A stretch of 64,000 nt of DNA, taken from positions 12,790,001 through 12,854,000 of the forward strand of contig LR990064.1 in NCBI GenBank assembly GCA_905147135.1, written 5' to 3'. Shown in pieces: positions 43,561 to 53,940 of this stretch. The DNA is from Blastobasis lacticolella. Its lineage: Eukaryota > Arthropoda > Insecta > Lepidoptera > Blastobasidae. Under the pieces are notes generated by a model. It did not search any database. It saw nothing but the letters and a program-made list of their open reading frames with translations, and was not told the origin of the DNA. Made by a program: the position numbers and the translations under genes. The first letter of the stretch is position 1. Each line of letters begins with the position of its first letter.

Positions 43561-44204
43561 AACCGCTCCGCTATCGGTTGGAGGATAGAGTTGCAATAAC
43601 ACCGCTCTTTTTTTTGGGGTTAAAATTGCATATTTATGTCCAGTGAGTGCCTTCGCATCGCAAGCTTTCACCACTCCATCGCTAGACGCCTCAGTGCTCA
43701 AAAATAAAAAAAAATTGTTGTTTTTTTGTCACCCCACTACTTAAACACCCTGTACACGGCTAGACGGCAAGTGCTCGTCGCCTATCGCCGGTACAGATTC
43801 GACCCAACACACTCCATTCACCACCGTGGGAGGATGGTAATTATCACGTGTTGTTGGAGGTACAGTCGGTGAACTGTGAACAGTGAATTGTTTTACTGAA
43901 TCAAGTTTCTTATTCTAAATATTTTTTACATAAAGTATAAAAGTTAGGTATTAAATTTAAAAAAATATTAAATAAAAACTTTATTTTATTTTTCTTATTA
44001 TGAAGATATTTATGAATAACAATTTTTTTTTATATACGTATTACACTCTAAGTTATGATAACAATTGCCTGATTTTTGGCAAACCGAATTTATTTTTCGA
44101 AAAATAAACTTGAATTCTGTCCGTAAAGTTAATTTCTCTAATTGCCATAATCGTTTCATCCTTTTTGTGGGAGATAGGCGTAATTCGACAAAAATAGTAC
44201 AAAC
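43561..44204. other. gene-free stretch
   Basis: No recognised repeat after the hairpin, apart from CACCCTGTA near 43747, which resembles a MITE-I end. Confidence 0.4.
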
Positions 44205-44216
44205 AAAACAGCCTTT

Positions 44217-44405
44217 TCATGATGGCTCAGCCACAGCGGACATGTTGGAAAGTGTGGCCTGGCCATCGGCAAGACTAGCCACCCCGATGATACCTCTAAT
44301 ATATTTTGCAGGGTCCAAAGGAAATACTAAAACTGGGAACTTATTCATTCCACATTTCTGTGACGTTCTTGCGAATCGTTGCATGGACACCAGCAGAGGG
44401 TCAAC
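44217..44405 (-). pseudogene. decayed LINE-D-like ORF2 C-terminus
   Basis: The minus-strand frame reads MQRFARTSQKCGMNKFPVLV, then FPLDPAKYIRGIIGVA. It aligns by eye with QRFERTFLARTIRMWNELPA and FSLDMGSFKRYIRGLF of the 8824-9183 copy. WNELP has become MNKFP, and 3-5 residues are missing. The overlapping 114-codon plus-strand frame is a shadow. Confidence 0.6.
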
Positions 44406-44409
44406 GTAG

Positions 44410-44582
44410 TGAGTAACCATGATCCAATCTGGTCAGGTTTCCTAGACAGCAGGGTCACGTAGGTCAAATGGCAGTCGCTATATTGTAATTATCTGATCTG
44501 TCAGATCCTGGATAATGGCCAAGGCGGACCCCGGGCCTTCATGCGCGAGAGCACAACCGGGACATTAACGCCACGACGACTA
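44410..44582 (+). mobile_element. SINE-A, 5'-truncated
   Basis: It starts GTGAGTAACCATGATCCAAT and ends GGGACATTAACGCCACGACG, with ATCTGATCTGTCAGATCCTG inside. Only the second half of the family is present. Confidence 0.85.
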
Positions 44583-45124
44583 TTTTTATTATTATCTAAA
44601 TTACACCTATATTATATGAAGCGATTGTTGTGAACAAATTCAGGTTAAATATTTTTCAAGTACCTATTGTAGATATAAATTATGGAGGCTAGAGAGTTGT
44701 GTCAGGACAGAGCAAAGTGGCGGTTCATAATCTCTGCCTATCCCACCTGTGGGACAGAGGCGTGAGCTTATATATGGATGAGAACTAAAAGGATTCATCG
44801 TACCTATACGTACGCAAACATACGTATGTAAACCATACGTAAACTTATAATGTAAATGCATCTGCCTGACTGTACTAAGAAGCCAGAGCTACCGATTAAG
44901 GTAACATGTTAGATGCCTATTAAAATTTTGATATGTGGCCCGCATAAAAACCACACTAGGGCCTTTCTTGAGCGTGTTTTAATATCATATCAATTATGTA
45001 ATTAAGAATATAAGCATATCCATGCAACAGTCGGGTGTACTTTAATGGCTGGGAGAATTTCTCTCGATGTATTAGTTAGTTATAAACATTATTAAGCTAT
45101 TTTATTCAAGTTTTTTTATTGGGT
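44583..45124. other. gene-free stretch
   Basis: No recognised feature. Confidence 0.4.
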
Positions 45125-45270
45125 GGGCAGCGTGGGTAGGGTTCCTACAAGGTGGACCGACGACCTGGTAAAGATCGCAGGTTTCAGCTGGATGCGGAAG
45201 GCACAGGACCAGTCTTTGTGGAGTTCTCTGGGGGAGGCCTATACCTAGCAGTGGGCGTCTTTCGGCTGAT
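45125..45270 (+). mobile_element. RTE-like LINE C-terminus with one stop
   Basis: The frame reads PTRWTDDLVKIAGFSWMRKA, then QDQSLWSSLGEAYT, a stop, and QWASFG before the terminal stop. GEAY-x-QQW is the usual C-terminus of a lepidopteran RTE-type ORF, as far as I recall. A short TGATATGATGA end remains. It is 5'-truncated and inactive. Confidence 0.82.
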
Positions 45271-45271
45271 A

Positions 45272-45440
45272 TGATGAGGCAAACGGACTAACGGTCCACC
45301 TGATGGAAAGCGACCACCGTCCGGAACATCTGCAATCTAAGGGGAGCGAAGGCGGTGCCGGCCTTTGAGGTACCCGTAGACATGCCTTTTGAAAACCCCA
45401 AGTTTCTATTTAGTTTACGATAGAATAGATCCACTTCATC
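45272..45440 (-). mobile_element. LINE-M 3' end, minus strand
   Basis: GGTCCACCTGATGGAAAGCG, ACATCTGCAATCTAAGGGGA, GCCGGCCTTTGAGGTACCCG and GCCTTTTGAAAACCCCAAGT are the reverse of 38519-38685. Confidence 0.8.
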
Positions 45441-45540
45441 TATGAATGAATGAATGAATTTATTGCTGTGAATGAATTTATTGCTGTAAAATGTGGTACA
45501 TGTGGTCTAGATGTTTAGAATAAAATTACACCACTATGTC

Positions 45541-45735
45541 TTTTTGTTGAACGGGCTTACTCTCAGCCTATTTCCTTATCTTGCACTTCTGTCAACAGTT
45601 AACTACCCAAAAAGGTTGCCTGGAAGAAATAGCTTTAAGCGATAAGGCCGCCTGTTGCTTCTCCTGGTGTTAATTTAAGTTACCCATTGTATACTTTTGA
45701 TTGTGCAATAAAGCGTTATTCATTCATTCATTCAA
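45541..45735 (+). mobile_element. LINE 3' end with (ATTC)n tail
   Basis: GAAATAGCTTTAAGCGATAA, GGCCGCCTGTTGCTTCTCCT and TGTGCAATAAAGCGTTATTC, then CATTCATTCATTC. The same words occur in reverse at 55735-55895. I recall this GCGATAAGGCCGCC block from widespread lepidopteran LINE 3' UTRs; the clade is not settled here. Confidence 0.75.
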
Positions 45736-45954
45736 ATAGTTTATTCGCGATAAGAAAATAGTGAGTCATCTTTGTCCACCGGCCAGGCCCGCCCCTCGAC
45801 CAATCGGGTCGCAACAAATTGGAAAGCTAAGTTTACACTGACCAGTTGACGGCAGAAAATAATAAAAAACGAAGATCTCGAAAGAAAAAATAAAGAAAGG
45901 CATCTATTAGGTATATATAGCATACCACGGCACAATAATCTAGCCGGTTGGAAT

Positions 45955-46190
45955 CATCATCATCATCACAGCCCGTAACAGTCCACTGCAGGACTTAGGG
46001 CCTCTTACACGAAAGGGGAGGTTATTTCCATAATCTCCACGCTTGGCAGGCGGGTTGGAGATCGCAGTGATTAAATATAACAATGGAAAATGCTGCTGCC
46101 CATTTTCCAGACTACGGAGACTCTTGGTTTTTTGCCTCGAAAACATTAGTCGCCTTGTACGACACCCATGAGTGTAAGGGGTTGGTGCTA
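45955..46190 (-). mobile_element. repeat-B, 5'-truncated, with 7-bp duplication
   Basis: TTGGAAT is found at 45948-45954 and 46191-46197. The insert starts CATCATCATCACAGCCCG and ends AAGGGGTTGGTGCTA, so the 5' end (right side) lacks about 25 bp. Confidence 0.9.
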
Positions 46191-46197
46191 TTGGAAT

Positions 46198-47524
46198 ACT
46201 ATAAATAAAACAATAACTATTGTCTCAACGCGAATGGACTTATAACGTACGGGCATCGCGAGCCCTGGAAGACCCGGGGCCATTTACGTCTGTTGACAGG
46301 GGATGGCGTTCCTGTCATTGTTTATGTTTTGAGTTGTCATTGTTGGCTGTCTGTCAAATTTAGTTCCTTTGTCATCCGCGAGCAATACTAAATATTTACC
46401 GTGGCGGTGATGATCCTGACGTAATTTTAATATATTTTTGACATTTATGGAATGATTTGACATTATGATTTTTATTTTTTATTAGTTAGGTTATTTTCCA
46501 TTATTGTTAATATAATGTGCGTACCTAATAAATGTATACCAAATATAGCTAAAAATAAAACATTACTATTTTATTGATTAAATAAAAGTATTGAATTATT
46601 TTGACATTTATTTTACACATATACACTTATTGCTAACAGAATTCCAACGACATTGTTATTAGATTTATGCCTGCCTATGTAAACTTTACAATATATAGAT
46701 AAAAAATAAATATATAATAATAGATAAAAACAAGTTTTACTTATATTGTTTAATAATAAGCTTAATAAAGATTGGCTTGTTAATAGCCATAGTAGGTAGA
46801 TAATATAACGACATTGTTATTAAAATTAGAAAATAATATAACCCTAGTATTTTTAAGCTTTTAATATTGTAGTGCCCGTCAGGGTCATAATTGTAAAAAT
46901 TACTTTTATGAAGCAATAAACATTTTAGTATTGAGTATATTTATTGTTTATTGTGAATTGAATGACTGTACCTACTCATGTAGGTACTAAAAATATAATA
47001 TTATTAATTTGAAATAAATGAAATCTTTTATTATACATATACAATAGTATTTTAAAAGGCGTATTTCAGCCTTCCTTTGATTTGTCTTATTATTCCTACG
47101 AGAAAATTATGCAAGGTATATAAATAGGTTAGTTAAATACAGAAAAGTAAACATCTAACCAATCAATGTCCTCGATAACTATCATAATTGTGATCCCAAT
47201 GCAATCCCAACGAACAAAACACAAATATTCCAATAGAACGATTTCAAATAAACTAATTACATATCGGTCGGCCATCTTGCATCTTCAACCGTCATTTAGC
47301 GGTCATTTTCTTCGTTTCCTAGGCAAAGGAATGCGGAATTATACAGCCGGCTACGTTGTAAGATTATTGGGTGCGATGCAAGTGTTTGTGGACATCAAGA
47401 ATGGAACGCATTTCTGTTAAATGGCAGTCGATGACTGGTACACGTTTGTTCGATTATATTTTTTATGAGCGGCTTCGGTCTGGTAGCTTGCGAGACCGAT
47501 AACTGGATGGGTAACCGTTTCGTA
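46198..47524. other. AT-rich stretch with recurrent TTTGACAT words
   Basis: ATTTTTGACATTTATGGAAT (46430s) and TTTTGACATTTATTTT (46600s) echo the insert at 37227-37641 and text near 54490-54555. An 84-codon plus-strand frame (47166-47420) is unsupported. Confidence 0.45.
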
Positions 47525-47942
47525 AATGAGAAGTTTTCCAATAGGTATCTAAAGCATTCCTAACCACTCACTAGATGGCGCCCCGACAATTTTGGTAATT
47601 GATAATCGCTTGAAATGGGTTCTTAGCAAACAGAATATAAACACTGGGTACGTTGTATTGGATAATATTGTATTTGTCAATAGTTTTCAACCATTTTAGA
47701 GGTTGTAATAATAATGGAACATAGTGCTAACTTCTATAAATATTTCTTTTTACACTTCGTTCAACCTTTAACAGTTATGTTTATATGAATAAACATTTTA
47801 TTTTTAAGTTTAGTATTAGTTGGCTGCATGAAATCACTGCCACCATCATACAGATTATAAAAAGATTACCAAAATTGTAGGAGCGCCATCTATTGATGCT
47901 TTTTGTAACCAACTGTCTATACCTACTGGAAAACTCCTCATT
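47525..47942 (+). mobile_element. MITE-H copy 3
   Basis: It runs from AATGAGAAGTTTTCCAATAG to CTACTGGAAAACTCCTCATT, 418 bp, in the same orientation as copy 1 and nearly identical to it (CTAACCACTCACTAGATGGC, GCCACCATCATACAGATTA). Confidence 0.9.
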
Positions 47943-48099
47943 GAGTCGTACGCACTCAGCACTGTAACGAGCTCGTCTCTCTTTAGGTGTGCCTCGTAAT
48001 CCCGTTAGGAAAGCGGGGCTGACTAAGGTCTTCCGCTGGGGACCCGGAGACTAAATAGTTGAACAGTTTAGGGTCCCATGGCGGTATTTATTTATTTTC

Positions 48100-48290
48100 T
48101 TATACTTTTTTATATTATAGAGGGAGACAAACGAACAGGTCACCTGATGGTAAGTGATCACCGCCCATGGATGAAAAGGTGTACTCTTAGGCTCGTTTCT
48201 TGAAAGCGCCAATGCCGTAATGGCTAGGGAATATCGCTGTAGCAATATAATAATCTTACACGGCAGTAATTTTCTCAAAAAGCTTTCCTA
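48100..48290 (-). mobile_element. LINE-O-like tail, minus strand
   Basis: GAGACAAACGAACAGGTCAC, CTGATGGTAAGTGATCACCG, CTCGTTTCTTGAAAGCGCCA and CGGCAGTAATTTTCTC. The first blocks match 55020-55080; the later part differs. Confidence 0.6.
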
Positions 48291-48379
48291 CTGTAGTAAA
48301 ACATTGCTCATACATCAGTAACATATAATAATAGTGTGGAAACATCATTTAAAAAGTCGCCCAGGACCAAGATAAAACG

Positions 48380-48415
48380 ATTTCCACGCGAATGAAGTCG
48401 CGGGCAAAAGCTAGT
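48380..48415 (+). repeat. family-Z right terminus
   Basis: GATTTCCACGCGAATGAAGT and CGCGGGCAAAAGCTAGTTTA match the right end seen at 28550-28582. Confidence 0.6.
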
Positions 48416-48699
48416 TTAAAAATATAGGAGAAACGAAAAAAAAAATGTTTCGTAAAACGCGCAAATTTGTGTCTTTTAGGGCTAAACTATAAGTTACTGT
48501 TCTGTGCCCCAATACTAAACACGGTTCAAAGTTGTTCCGATTTCAGACACAAGTTTGTGGACACTCACGAAGTGTGAATCGAAAATCAGAAAATTTTATT
48601 ATTAGCCTGTGCTAACAAATAAATGTTTACATCAGTTACTCTTCCGGGTATACAATAATTATAAAAAATTACAAAAATACAAAAATAACAATTATTAAA

Positions 48700-49130
48700 T
48701 TATAAAAGCTTAAACAGCGAAACAGAAATTTAGAAATGAAAACAACAACAAGATAAACTACGTTAATATTTAACATAGATACTATTATCATTATAATATT
48801 CCTCTAGATTGTAGATAACTTTATTTAAGAACATATTTTTTAAATTGGGTTTTTTATTAGTTTCAAGTACTTTTATTTCATGAGGTAAGTTGTTATATAT
48901 TTTTATACATAGAAATGTTTGCATGGCCAAGGTACGACGCATTCATCGTACTATCTGCATTGGAATGTGTGTAACTGGATTGTAACTTAATGGATTTGCA
49001 GTAGAAACAGCGTTCGCGATATTTGGACTGACTTCGTAGAGCTGTGTAAGATGTTTGGGTATAATATTGCAGGATTGACTTGGTCAGCCTGTTTGCTAGT
49101 AGGATGAGGCAAAGTCCTTCAGTCAACGGT
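48700..49130 (-). pseudogene. decayed LINE ORF2 C-terminus
   Basis: The minus-strand frame from 49126 reads MTEGLCLILLANRLTKSILQ and later NADSTMNASYLGHANISMYK, then stops at 48893. In a neighbouring frame the text continues YNNLPHEIKVLETNKKPNLK, NMFLNKVIYNLEEYYN. The YNNLP-x-x-IK pattern is typical of non-LTR ORF2 C-termini. A small deletion explains the frame change. Only this end of the element is present. Confidence 0.6.
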
Positions 49131-50180
49131 ATGAAATGGCCGTAACCTAGATGAAATAAAAATATGAAAAATGAAAATGAAAAATGAAAAAGTATTTATT
49201 GAATTAGTATTACGTTAATTAATCTCTTTTCAAATGTCATAAGTATAAAATATTAAGTATTCGTTCTTAGGCATTGAAACGACTTTACTGGTTTCCCTAA
49301 TCATTTTAGTATGCAAACGCCCACAATTATCCTGAAAAAAAAAAGAGAACAATAAAATTATTGACACAAATAAAAGAACGTATTTGAGTAAAGTAACTAG
49401 TTTTAAGTAAATATTTCCTAAATTTGGAAAGTTTGGTAAACGCTAAAGGGTAGGTAATTTTGATACGAAACCGCAAGAACTCCTTACAAAATCAAAGTCG
49501 TTGACCGCGTCTGTATGGTCCGTATATCCTCAACCACGTAACCGGTTTATTATGTAGTTTTCATCGTAAGTTAGAAAATTTCTTCCGGAAGGTGTTGTCA
49601 AAAATAGCCGCAATACCATTTAAGCTGGAGCTTGTCGCTAGTAATAAATTCTTCCAACCATAGCATCTAGAACCCATCTCTACAAGAGTCCACGTCTCCC
49701 CAATTCCCGGACCGACGGCTCCAAAGTTCGCTCGCTCAACTGGAAAATACCAAGGTGGGAGTTACTTGCTAACGCAGTTAGTAGTTCAGCCCTTAAACGC
49801 TCCGACGTTTACAAATACGTCTTCCGTGAATTCTTCGCGTTCGAGTTGGGAGCTTTGTGTTGTAGGGAACAATGTGTTAGGTACAGTATCTTCTTTACAT
49901 AGTAAAGTGGTACCGGCGCGACCTCGTTCGCGTTGACCTACTCTAACCCTACATAAATGTTTTTCTTGCCTTTAAACTTTTCGTCACATTTTGCTAGTGA
50001 TTATTTTAATATGTATAGAAAAACATTCTTTGTTAATTTAAGATCTGTAATTTCATGCCTGAAACACAGGGTATCATATCCTAGCTCAGGCAAAAAAAAA
50101 TTTTTTTTTTCTCTTGACACTTACACCTCCCTACCCTACACCTACTTTACCCTACCTAGCCTTTTCTTGCTTATGAACCT
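49131..50180. other. gene-free stretch
   Basis: An (AAAATG)n-like run near 49165-49195 looks like the reversed tail of the LINE to its left. A less AT-rich patch at 49610-49900 (CCAATTCCCGGACCGACGGC) is unique in the window and not recognised. Confidence 0.4.
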
Positions 50181-50335
50181 CAGTGGCCCTAGCACAAGTG
50201 TGTCCGCGACAAAGCACGCGCCGCGAGAGAGCGTTTGTCTCTTTCTCTCAATACTAAGATGAAAGAGATAGCAATACCTATGTCGCGCTTTTTCTCGCTT
50301 ATCGCGCGCGATAGCAACCTGTGCTAGGCCTACAC
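50181..50335. mobile_element. MITE-X copy 2
   Basis: It runs from CAGTGGCCCTAGCACAAGTG to ACCTGTGCTAGGCCTACAC, with CCGCGAGAGAGCGTTTGTCT and AGATAGCAATACCTATGTCG shared with copy 1. Confidence 0.8.
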
Positions 50336-50420
50336 TTCAATCACTCTATCTATTGTTGAAAACCGCATTAAAATTCGTTGCGTAGAGATCTAAGCGAACA
50401 TGAACATATAGGGACAGACG
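50336..50420 (-). repeat. family-S fragment
   Basis: CTCTATCTATTGTTGAAAAC, CGCATTAAAATTCGTTGCGT and AGATCTAAG are the reverse of the family-S core at 53095-53160. Confidence 0.65.
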
Positions 50421-50478
50421 GCGGGAAGCGACCTTGTTTTATACTATGACAATAAAGTCAGTTCTGGCCGTATGTCCC

Positions 50479-50835
50479 TTTTTTTTCTTTTTTTTTATGT
50501 CATACGGTAGGCAAACAGGCAAGCGGGCCACCTGATGGAAAGTGGTCACCACTGCCTATGGACATTAGCAACACCAAGAGTATCGCTAATGCGTTGCCCA
50601 CCTCTATAACACGTTGCTCTGGCAGCAAAAGGCTAATGCCACTCCACTGCCAAAGCTACGGTTCCCCAAATCCCCACCCCATGGAGCACTGGAAACCTTA
50701 CTCACCGGCAGAAACACAATACTATCTAAAAGAGTATTATTTAGCTGCGATATTCTGTAAGGTGGAGGGGAGGTACTTCCCCAGTCGGGCGGCTACAATT
50801 CGAACGAGATACCCCGCTATGCCCTACCTCTCTTA
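50479..50835 (-). mobile_element. LINE-C-type tail, longest copy
   Basis: A T run, then TCATACGGTAGGCAAACAGG, CTCTATAACACGTTGCTCTG, CCCACCCCATGGAGCACTGG, CACCGGCAGAAACACAATAC, CCCCAGTCGGGCGGCTACAA and CGAGATACCCCGCTATGCCC. About 350 bp with no open frame on the element strand, so it may be a non-autonomous unit. Confidence 0.88.
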
Positions 50836-50839
50836 AGCC

Positions 50840-50930
50840 CTATGTACGCTTAGGTCCTTTAAACTACGCAACGGATTTTATTGCGGTTTTCGAAAATAGG
50901 TAGTTTATGGGATTATTTTGAAGGAATACC
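50840..50930 (+). repeat. family-S fragment
   Basis: CTATGTACGCTTAGGTCCTT, TAAACTACGCAACGGATTTT and GCGGTTTTCGAAAATAGGTA match 53095-53160. Confidence 0.7.
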
Positions 50931-51246
50931 TGCGGCAAAGATAAGCCGTTACGAAATGATAATTCGATTGTCAAATAACGCTGATTCATCCTATTTTCCA
51001 AAAATCTGTATATTTTAAGATGCTACAATCTAAAGTATGTTTGAGCTTTCTGTTATTATTTCGACCGTTTAGTGAAGTGGCATCGTGGTACTTCTGGGCA
51101 GTTATTAATTATCTAGCCGATAATGATAACAGGGATCTGCAACGTAAAAAGGGGTCTGACAATTCGACGAAGCGTAGGAAGGTAGATACGCGCCCCTAGA
51201 TTTCGAAATGAAGGTAGGGTAGTGTCCTATACTTGTTGCTAAGCTT

Positions 51247-51420
51247 ACTGGATTTGGAATGAAACACGTTGCCTGCGAGTGTGTTCCCTGATCATTATAA
51301 TCTGGACGCCTTCAAGGCTAGAGTGAATAGGCTGTTCCTAGACAGGCATGCTCCATCTTCGGCCGCATCGTCACTTTCCAACAGGTGAGATGGTTGTCAA
51401 AAGCTCGTCAAAATAAAGAA
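51247..51420 (+). mobile_element. LINE-E 3' end, frameshifted
   Basis: GTTGCCTGCGAGTGTGTTCC, CTGGACGCCTTCAAGGCTAG and GCCGCATCGTCACTTTCC match 25670-25830. It ends near a short AAAATAAAG block. Confidence 0.8.
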
Positions 51421-51596
51421 AGAGGAAATAAGTTTTCTGTGACATAGTCTCGATACCGTCCGCCAATCGTCCGTCAATAAAAAATACGTATAGCGAACCA
51501 AACGTCATAATTTTTTTAGCACATTTCAGCGTTTATGAAAACTACTGGCGCATATAAAAATTTATGAACAAATCTATAAGTAAATAAAACTCAAAA

Positions 51597-51900
51597 AATC
51601 GACACCGATACTTCTACCCAACTACTCCCGCGTGGAAATCGTATTTAGGGCAGTTTGTCTTTTTCCCGAACGACCTTTTTAAAAGGTCTTCCTAATGTAA
51701 GCTTGTACTGTGGAGAGATTAGGCTGTATCTCTGGTTCTTTCAAAACGAATTAGATGAAACACGGCCTAGATTTAAATTGGACCCCAAGCTATCAAAACC
51801 GAATCAAAATCTGTTAAGTAGTTTTTCCATATTTCCCATAGTTTAGCTGGTCCATTATGTTTCTACTTCAGGTGTTTCAGTTTCCAAAATAAATTATACC
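51597..51900 (+). repeat. family-Y repeat, plus orientation
   Basis: CTCCCGCGTGGAAATCGTAT, CTGTATCTCTGGTTCTTTCA, GAATTAGATGAAACACGGCC and TTTCCATATTTCCCATAGTT recur, reversed, at 53275-53525. It carries no long frame. Confidence 0.7.
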
Positions 51901-52164
51901 CTTGCTTAATAGCTATACAACATAAAAAGTTTCATTCAAATCCGTCCAGGAAAAAAACCCATTTCTTCATCGTGCTAAATATTTTAATAAATATATTAAA
52001 TGTACAGAAACACTTCTTTTACTATTTTATTACATGTATTTATTTATAGATTTTACATTTCAAAGTCACAATTATTTAAATTATAGTCAAAGTCATGTAA
52101 TACCAACATTCTAACCCGAAAACATAACCACAAACCTGGTACCACTATCGGGTCGATGCATTAT

Positions 52165-52225
52165 ATCAGTCAAACCGGATCAGTAAACCGGTTATAACCG
52201 CATTAAACCGGATAATGATGTGTGT
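52165..52225. promoter_or_regulatory. cluster of AACCGGTT-like motifs
   Basis: AAACCGGAT, AAACCGGTTATAACCG and AAACCGGATAATG lie within 60 bp. Grainyhead/CP2-type factors bind AACCGGTT-like sites, but no function is shown here, and it may be repeat-derived. Confidence 0.25.
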
Positions 52226-52378
52226 TATGATAACGTTGGTGTATTATAGACGCATGTTTGGCTATACAATAGGATGTGTTACTTCATCCGGTTCCGTTGT
52301 CATTATATGAGAATCATGCCTCATTTAATCCTAACATGGTATAAAACAAAGTTGCTTTCTGCATTTGTCTGTCTATCG

Positions 52379-52587
52379 GTTTTGATTCCCGGCCGGGCAG
52401 AAATTGAAATGATGAATTTTAATTTCTGTTACGGGTCTGGGTGTTCTATGTATAATAAGTATGTATTTGAAAGAATTTAAGTAGTATATCAGTTATCTAG
52501 CACCCATAGCACAAGCTTTGCTTAGTTTGGGGCTACATGGCGCTGTGTGAATTTTTCCACGATTATTGATTTATTTATTTTATTTAT
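52379..52587 (+). mobile_element. SINE-G without A box
   Basis: It begins at the B-box region (GATTCCCGGCCGGGCAGAAA), continues AATTTCTGTTACGGGTCTGG, and ends GGGGCTACATGGCGCTGTGT with an AT-rich tail. Confidence 0.85.
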
Positions 52588-52728
52588 AAAACATAGTCGC
52601 TTTCCCGCGTTTGTCTGTCTGTCTGTATTCTGTATATCTAAACTCCTCCTCTACCACACAACATACTTTAATACGGTTCCACTACCATGTAAAGAATTTG
52701 ATCCGGAAGTTTTAATGTGTAGTATATT

Positions 52729-52790
52729 GACGATCTGAGTGGTTCAGTTGGTTAACATGCCGGTCGGCACGCCGAGGTCCCGGGGTCGAT
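52729..52790 (+). mobile_element. SINE-G head fragment
   Basis: GACGATCTGAGTGGTTCAGT, TAACATGCCGGTCGGCAC and AGGTCCCGGGGTCGAT give the tRNA-Gly-like head only, stopping at the B box. Confidence 0.8.
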
Positions 52791-52998
52791 TATAAATATA
52801 AAAATAAATAATACAAATTCACACAGCGCCATCTAGCCCCAAAGTAAGCAAATCTTGTATTATGGGTGCTAGATAACTGATAAACTACTTATATACTTTT
52901 TTAAATACATACTTATTATATCTAGAACACCCAGACCCGTAACAGATATTTAAAGTCATCATTTTAATTTCTGCCCGGCCGGGAATCGAACCCGGTCC
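52791..52998 (-). mobile_element. SINE-G, reversed, head to tail against the previous fragment
   Basis: CACACAGCGCCATCTAGCCC, AACACCCAGACCCGTAACAG and CCCGGCCGGGAATCGAACCC, cut at the B box. It directly adjoins the plus-strand head fragment, giving an inverted arrangement. Confidence 0.85.
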
Positions 52999-53274
52999 GT
53001 ATGTTTATGACGTAACAATATGTGTTCTGCAGGTGTACCTTACTTAAATAAATAAATAAATTGAAATGATGGATTTTAAATTATGTTACGGGTGTCCCTA
53101 TGTATGTATCTATGGATCTTTTAAACTACGCAACGGATTTTAATGCGGTTTTCAGCAATAGATATAGTAACTCAAGACGAAGGTTTATAACTAAGAAAAG
53201 TAAGGGTAGGTAGTAAAGCAGGTGCACGCGAAGTCGCGCCGGGTTCACTAGTGGTATAATTAATTTTGTGAAAC

Positions 53275-53525
53275 TGGAAAACACCTGATTTAGAACCATA
53301 ATAGATCAGCTAAACTAGAAGAAATATGGAAATCGATTTTGATGAGGTTTTACAGTTTAGTAGTTTAGGGTCCAACTTAAAATCTAGGCCATGTTTCGTC
53401 TAATTCGGTTGGGCAGAACCAGAGATATAGCTTGACCTCTCCGCAGTAGTTAGGTTCCATACATTGGGGAGGTCATTAAAAATAGTCGCATGGGAAAAAG
53501 ATAATCTGTCCTTAAAACGATTTCT
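53275..53525 (-). repeat. family-Y repeat, minus orientation
   Basis: Reverse of 51650-51895: AAACATGGCCTAGATTTTAA, ATATCTCTGGTTCTGCCCAA and TTCCATATTTCTTCTAGTTT read on the minus strand. Divergence is perhaps 20-25% by eye. Confidence 0.7.
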
Positions 53526-53631
53526 AGGCTAGTACCTATAAAATAATGTATGAAACATATAAATTATCCTCATCTTCGTCCAAATCAATTCAATCAATCG
53601 ACTTAACCCTATCAGTTGCACATGCGCATAA

Positions 53632-53920
53632 CCCAAGCTTAGAACTAGAGCAGGGACTAAGTTTAGTGGACCTGTTAAATTTTGACCAAGGTCAAGTCTA
53701 GTCAACCAACCTGGTCAACCAACCTGGTCATCGCTGGGCACCTTGAGACAGGTAGTATACCCAAGCTTAGAACTAGACCAGGACCTAAGTTTAGTCGACC
53801 TAGTAAAGGTTGACCAAGGTCAACCCCAGTCAACCAACGTTGCATTGGACCATGTTTGTCAATTAGGGTTGACCTTGGTCAACCTTTACTGGTTCCACTA
53901 AACTTAGGTCCAGGTTTAAG
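53632..53920. repeat. direct plus inverted repeat block
   Basis: CCCAAGCTTAGAACTAGA starts units at about 53632 and 53760, each continuing through GTTTAGT, GACCAAGGTCAA and AGTCAACCAAC. A reversed partial unit (GACCTTGGTCAACCTTTACT, AAACTTAGGTCCAGG) ends at about 53915. TTGACCAAGGTCAA is itself palindromic. Confidence 0.7.
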
Positions 53921-53940
53921 TCAGCCAGTGCCAGAACCCC

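Larger units (their letters stand above)
52340..53262 (+). repeat. family-S composite, filled with SINE-G pieces
   Basis: ATAAAACAAAGTTGCTTTCT at 52341 and ATAAAACATAGTCGCTTTCC at 52586 are two copies of the S start. CCCTATGTATGTATCTATGG, AAACTACGCAACGGATTTTA and CACGCGAAGTCGCGCCGGGT (53090-53255) form the S core and right end. SINE-G segments lie between. The order of events is not resolved. Confidence 0.55.

Noticed and set aside
44065..44409. 114-codon plus-strand frame
   Set aside because: The opposite strand carries a LINE-D-like C-terminus, so this is a shadow frame.
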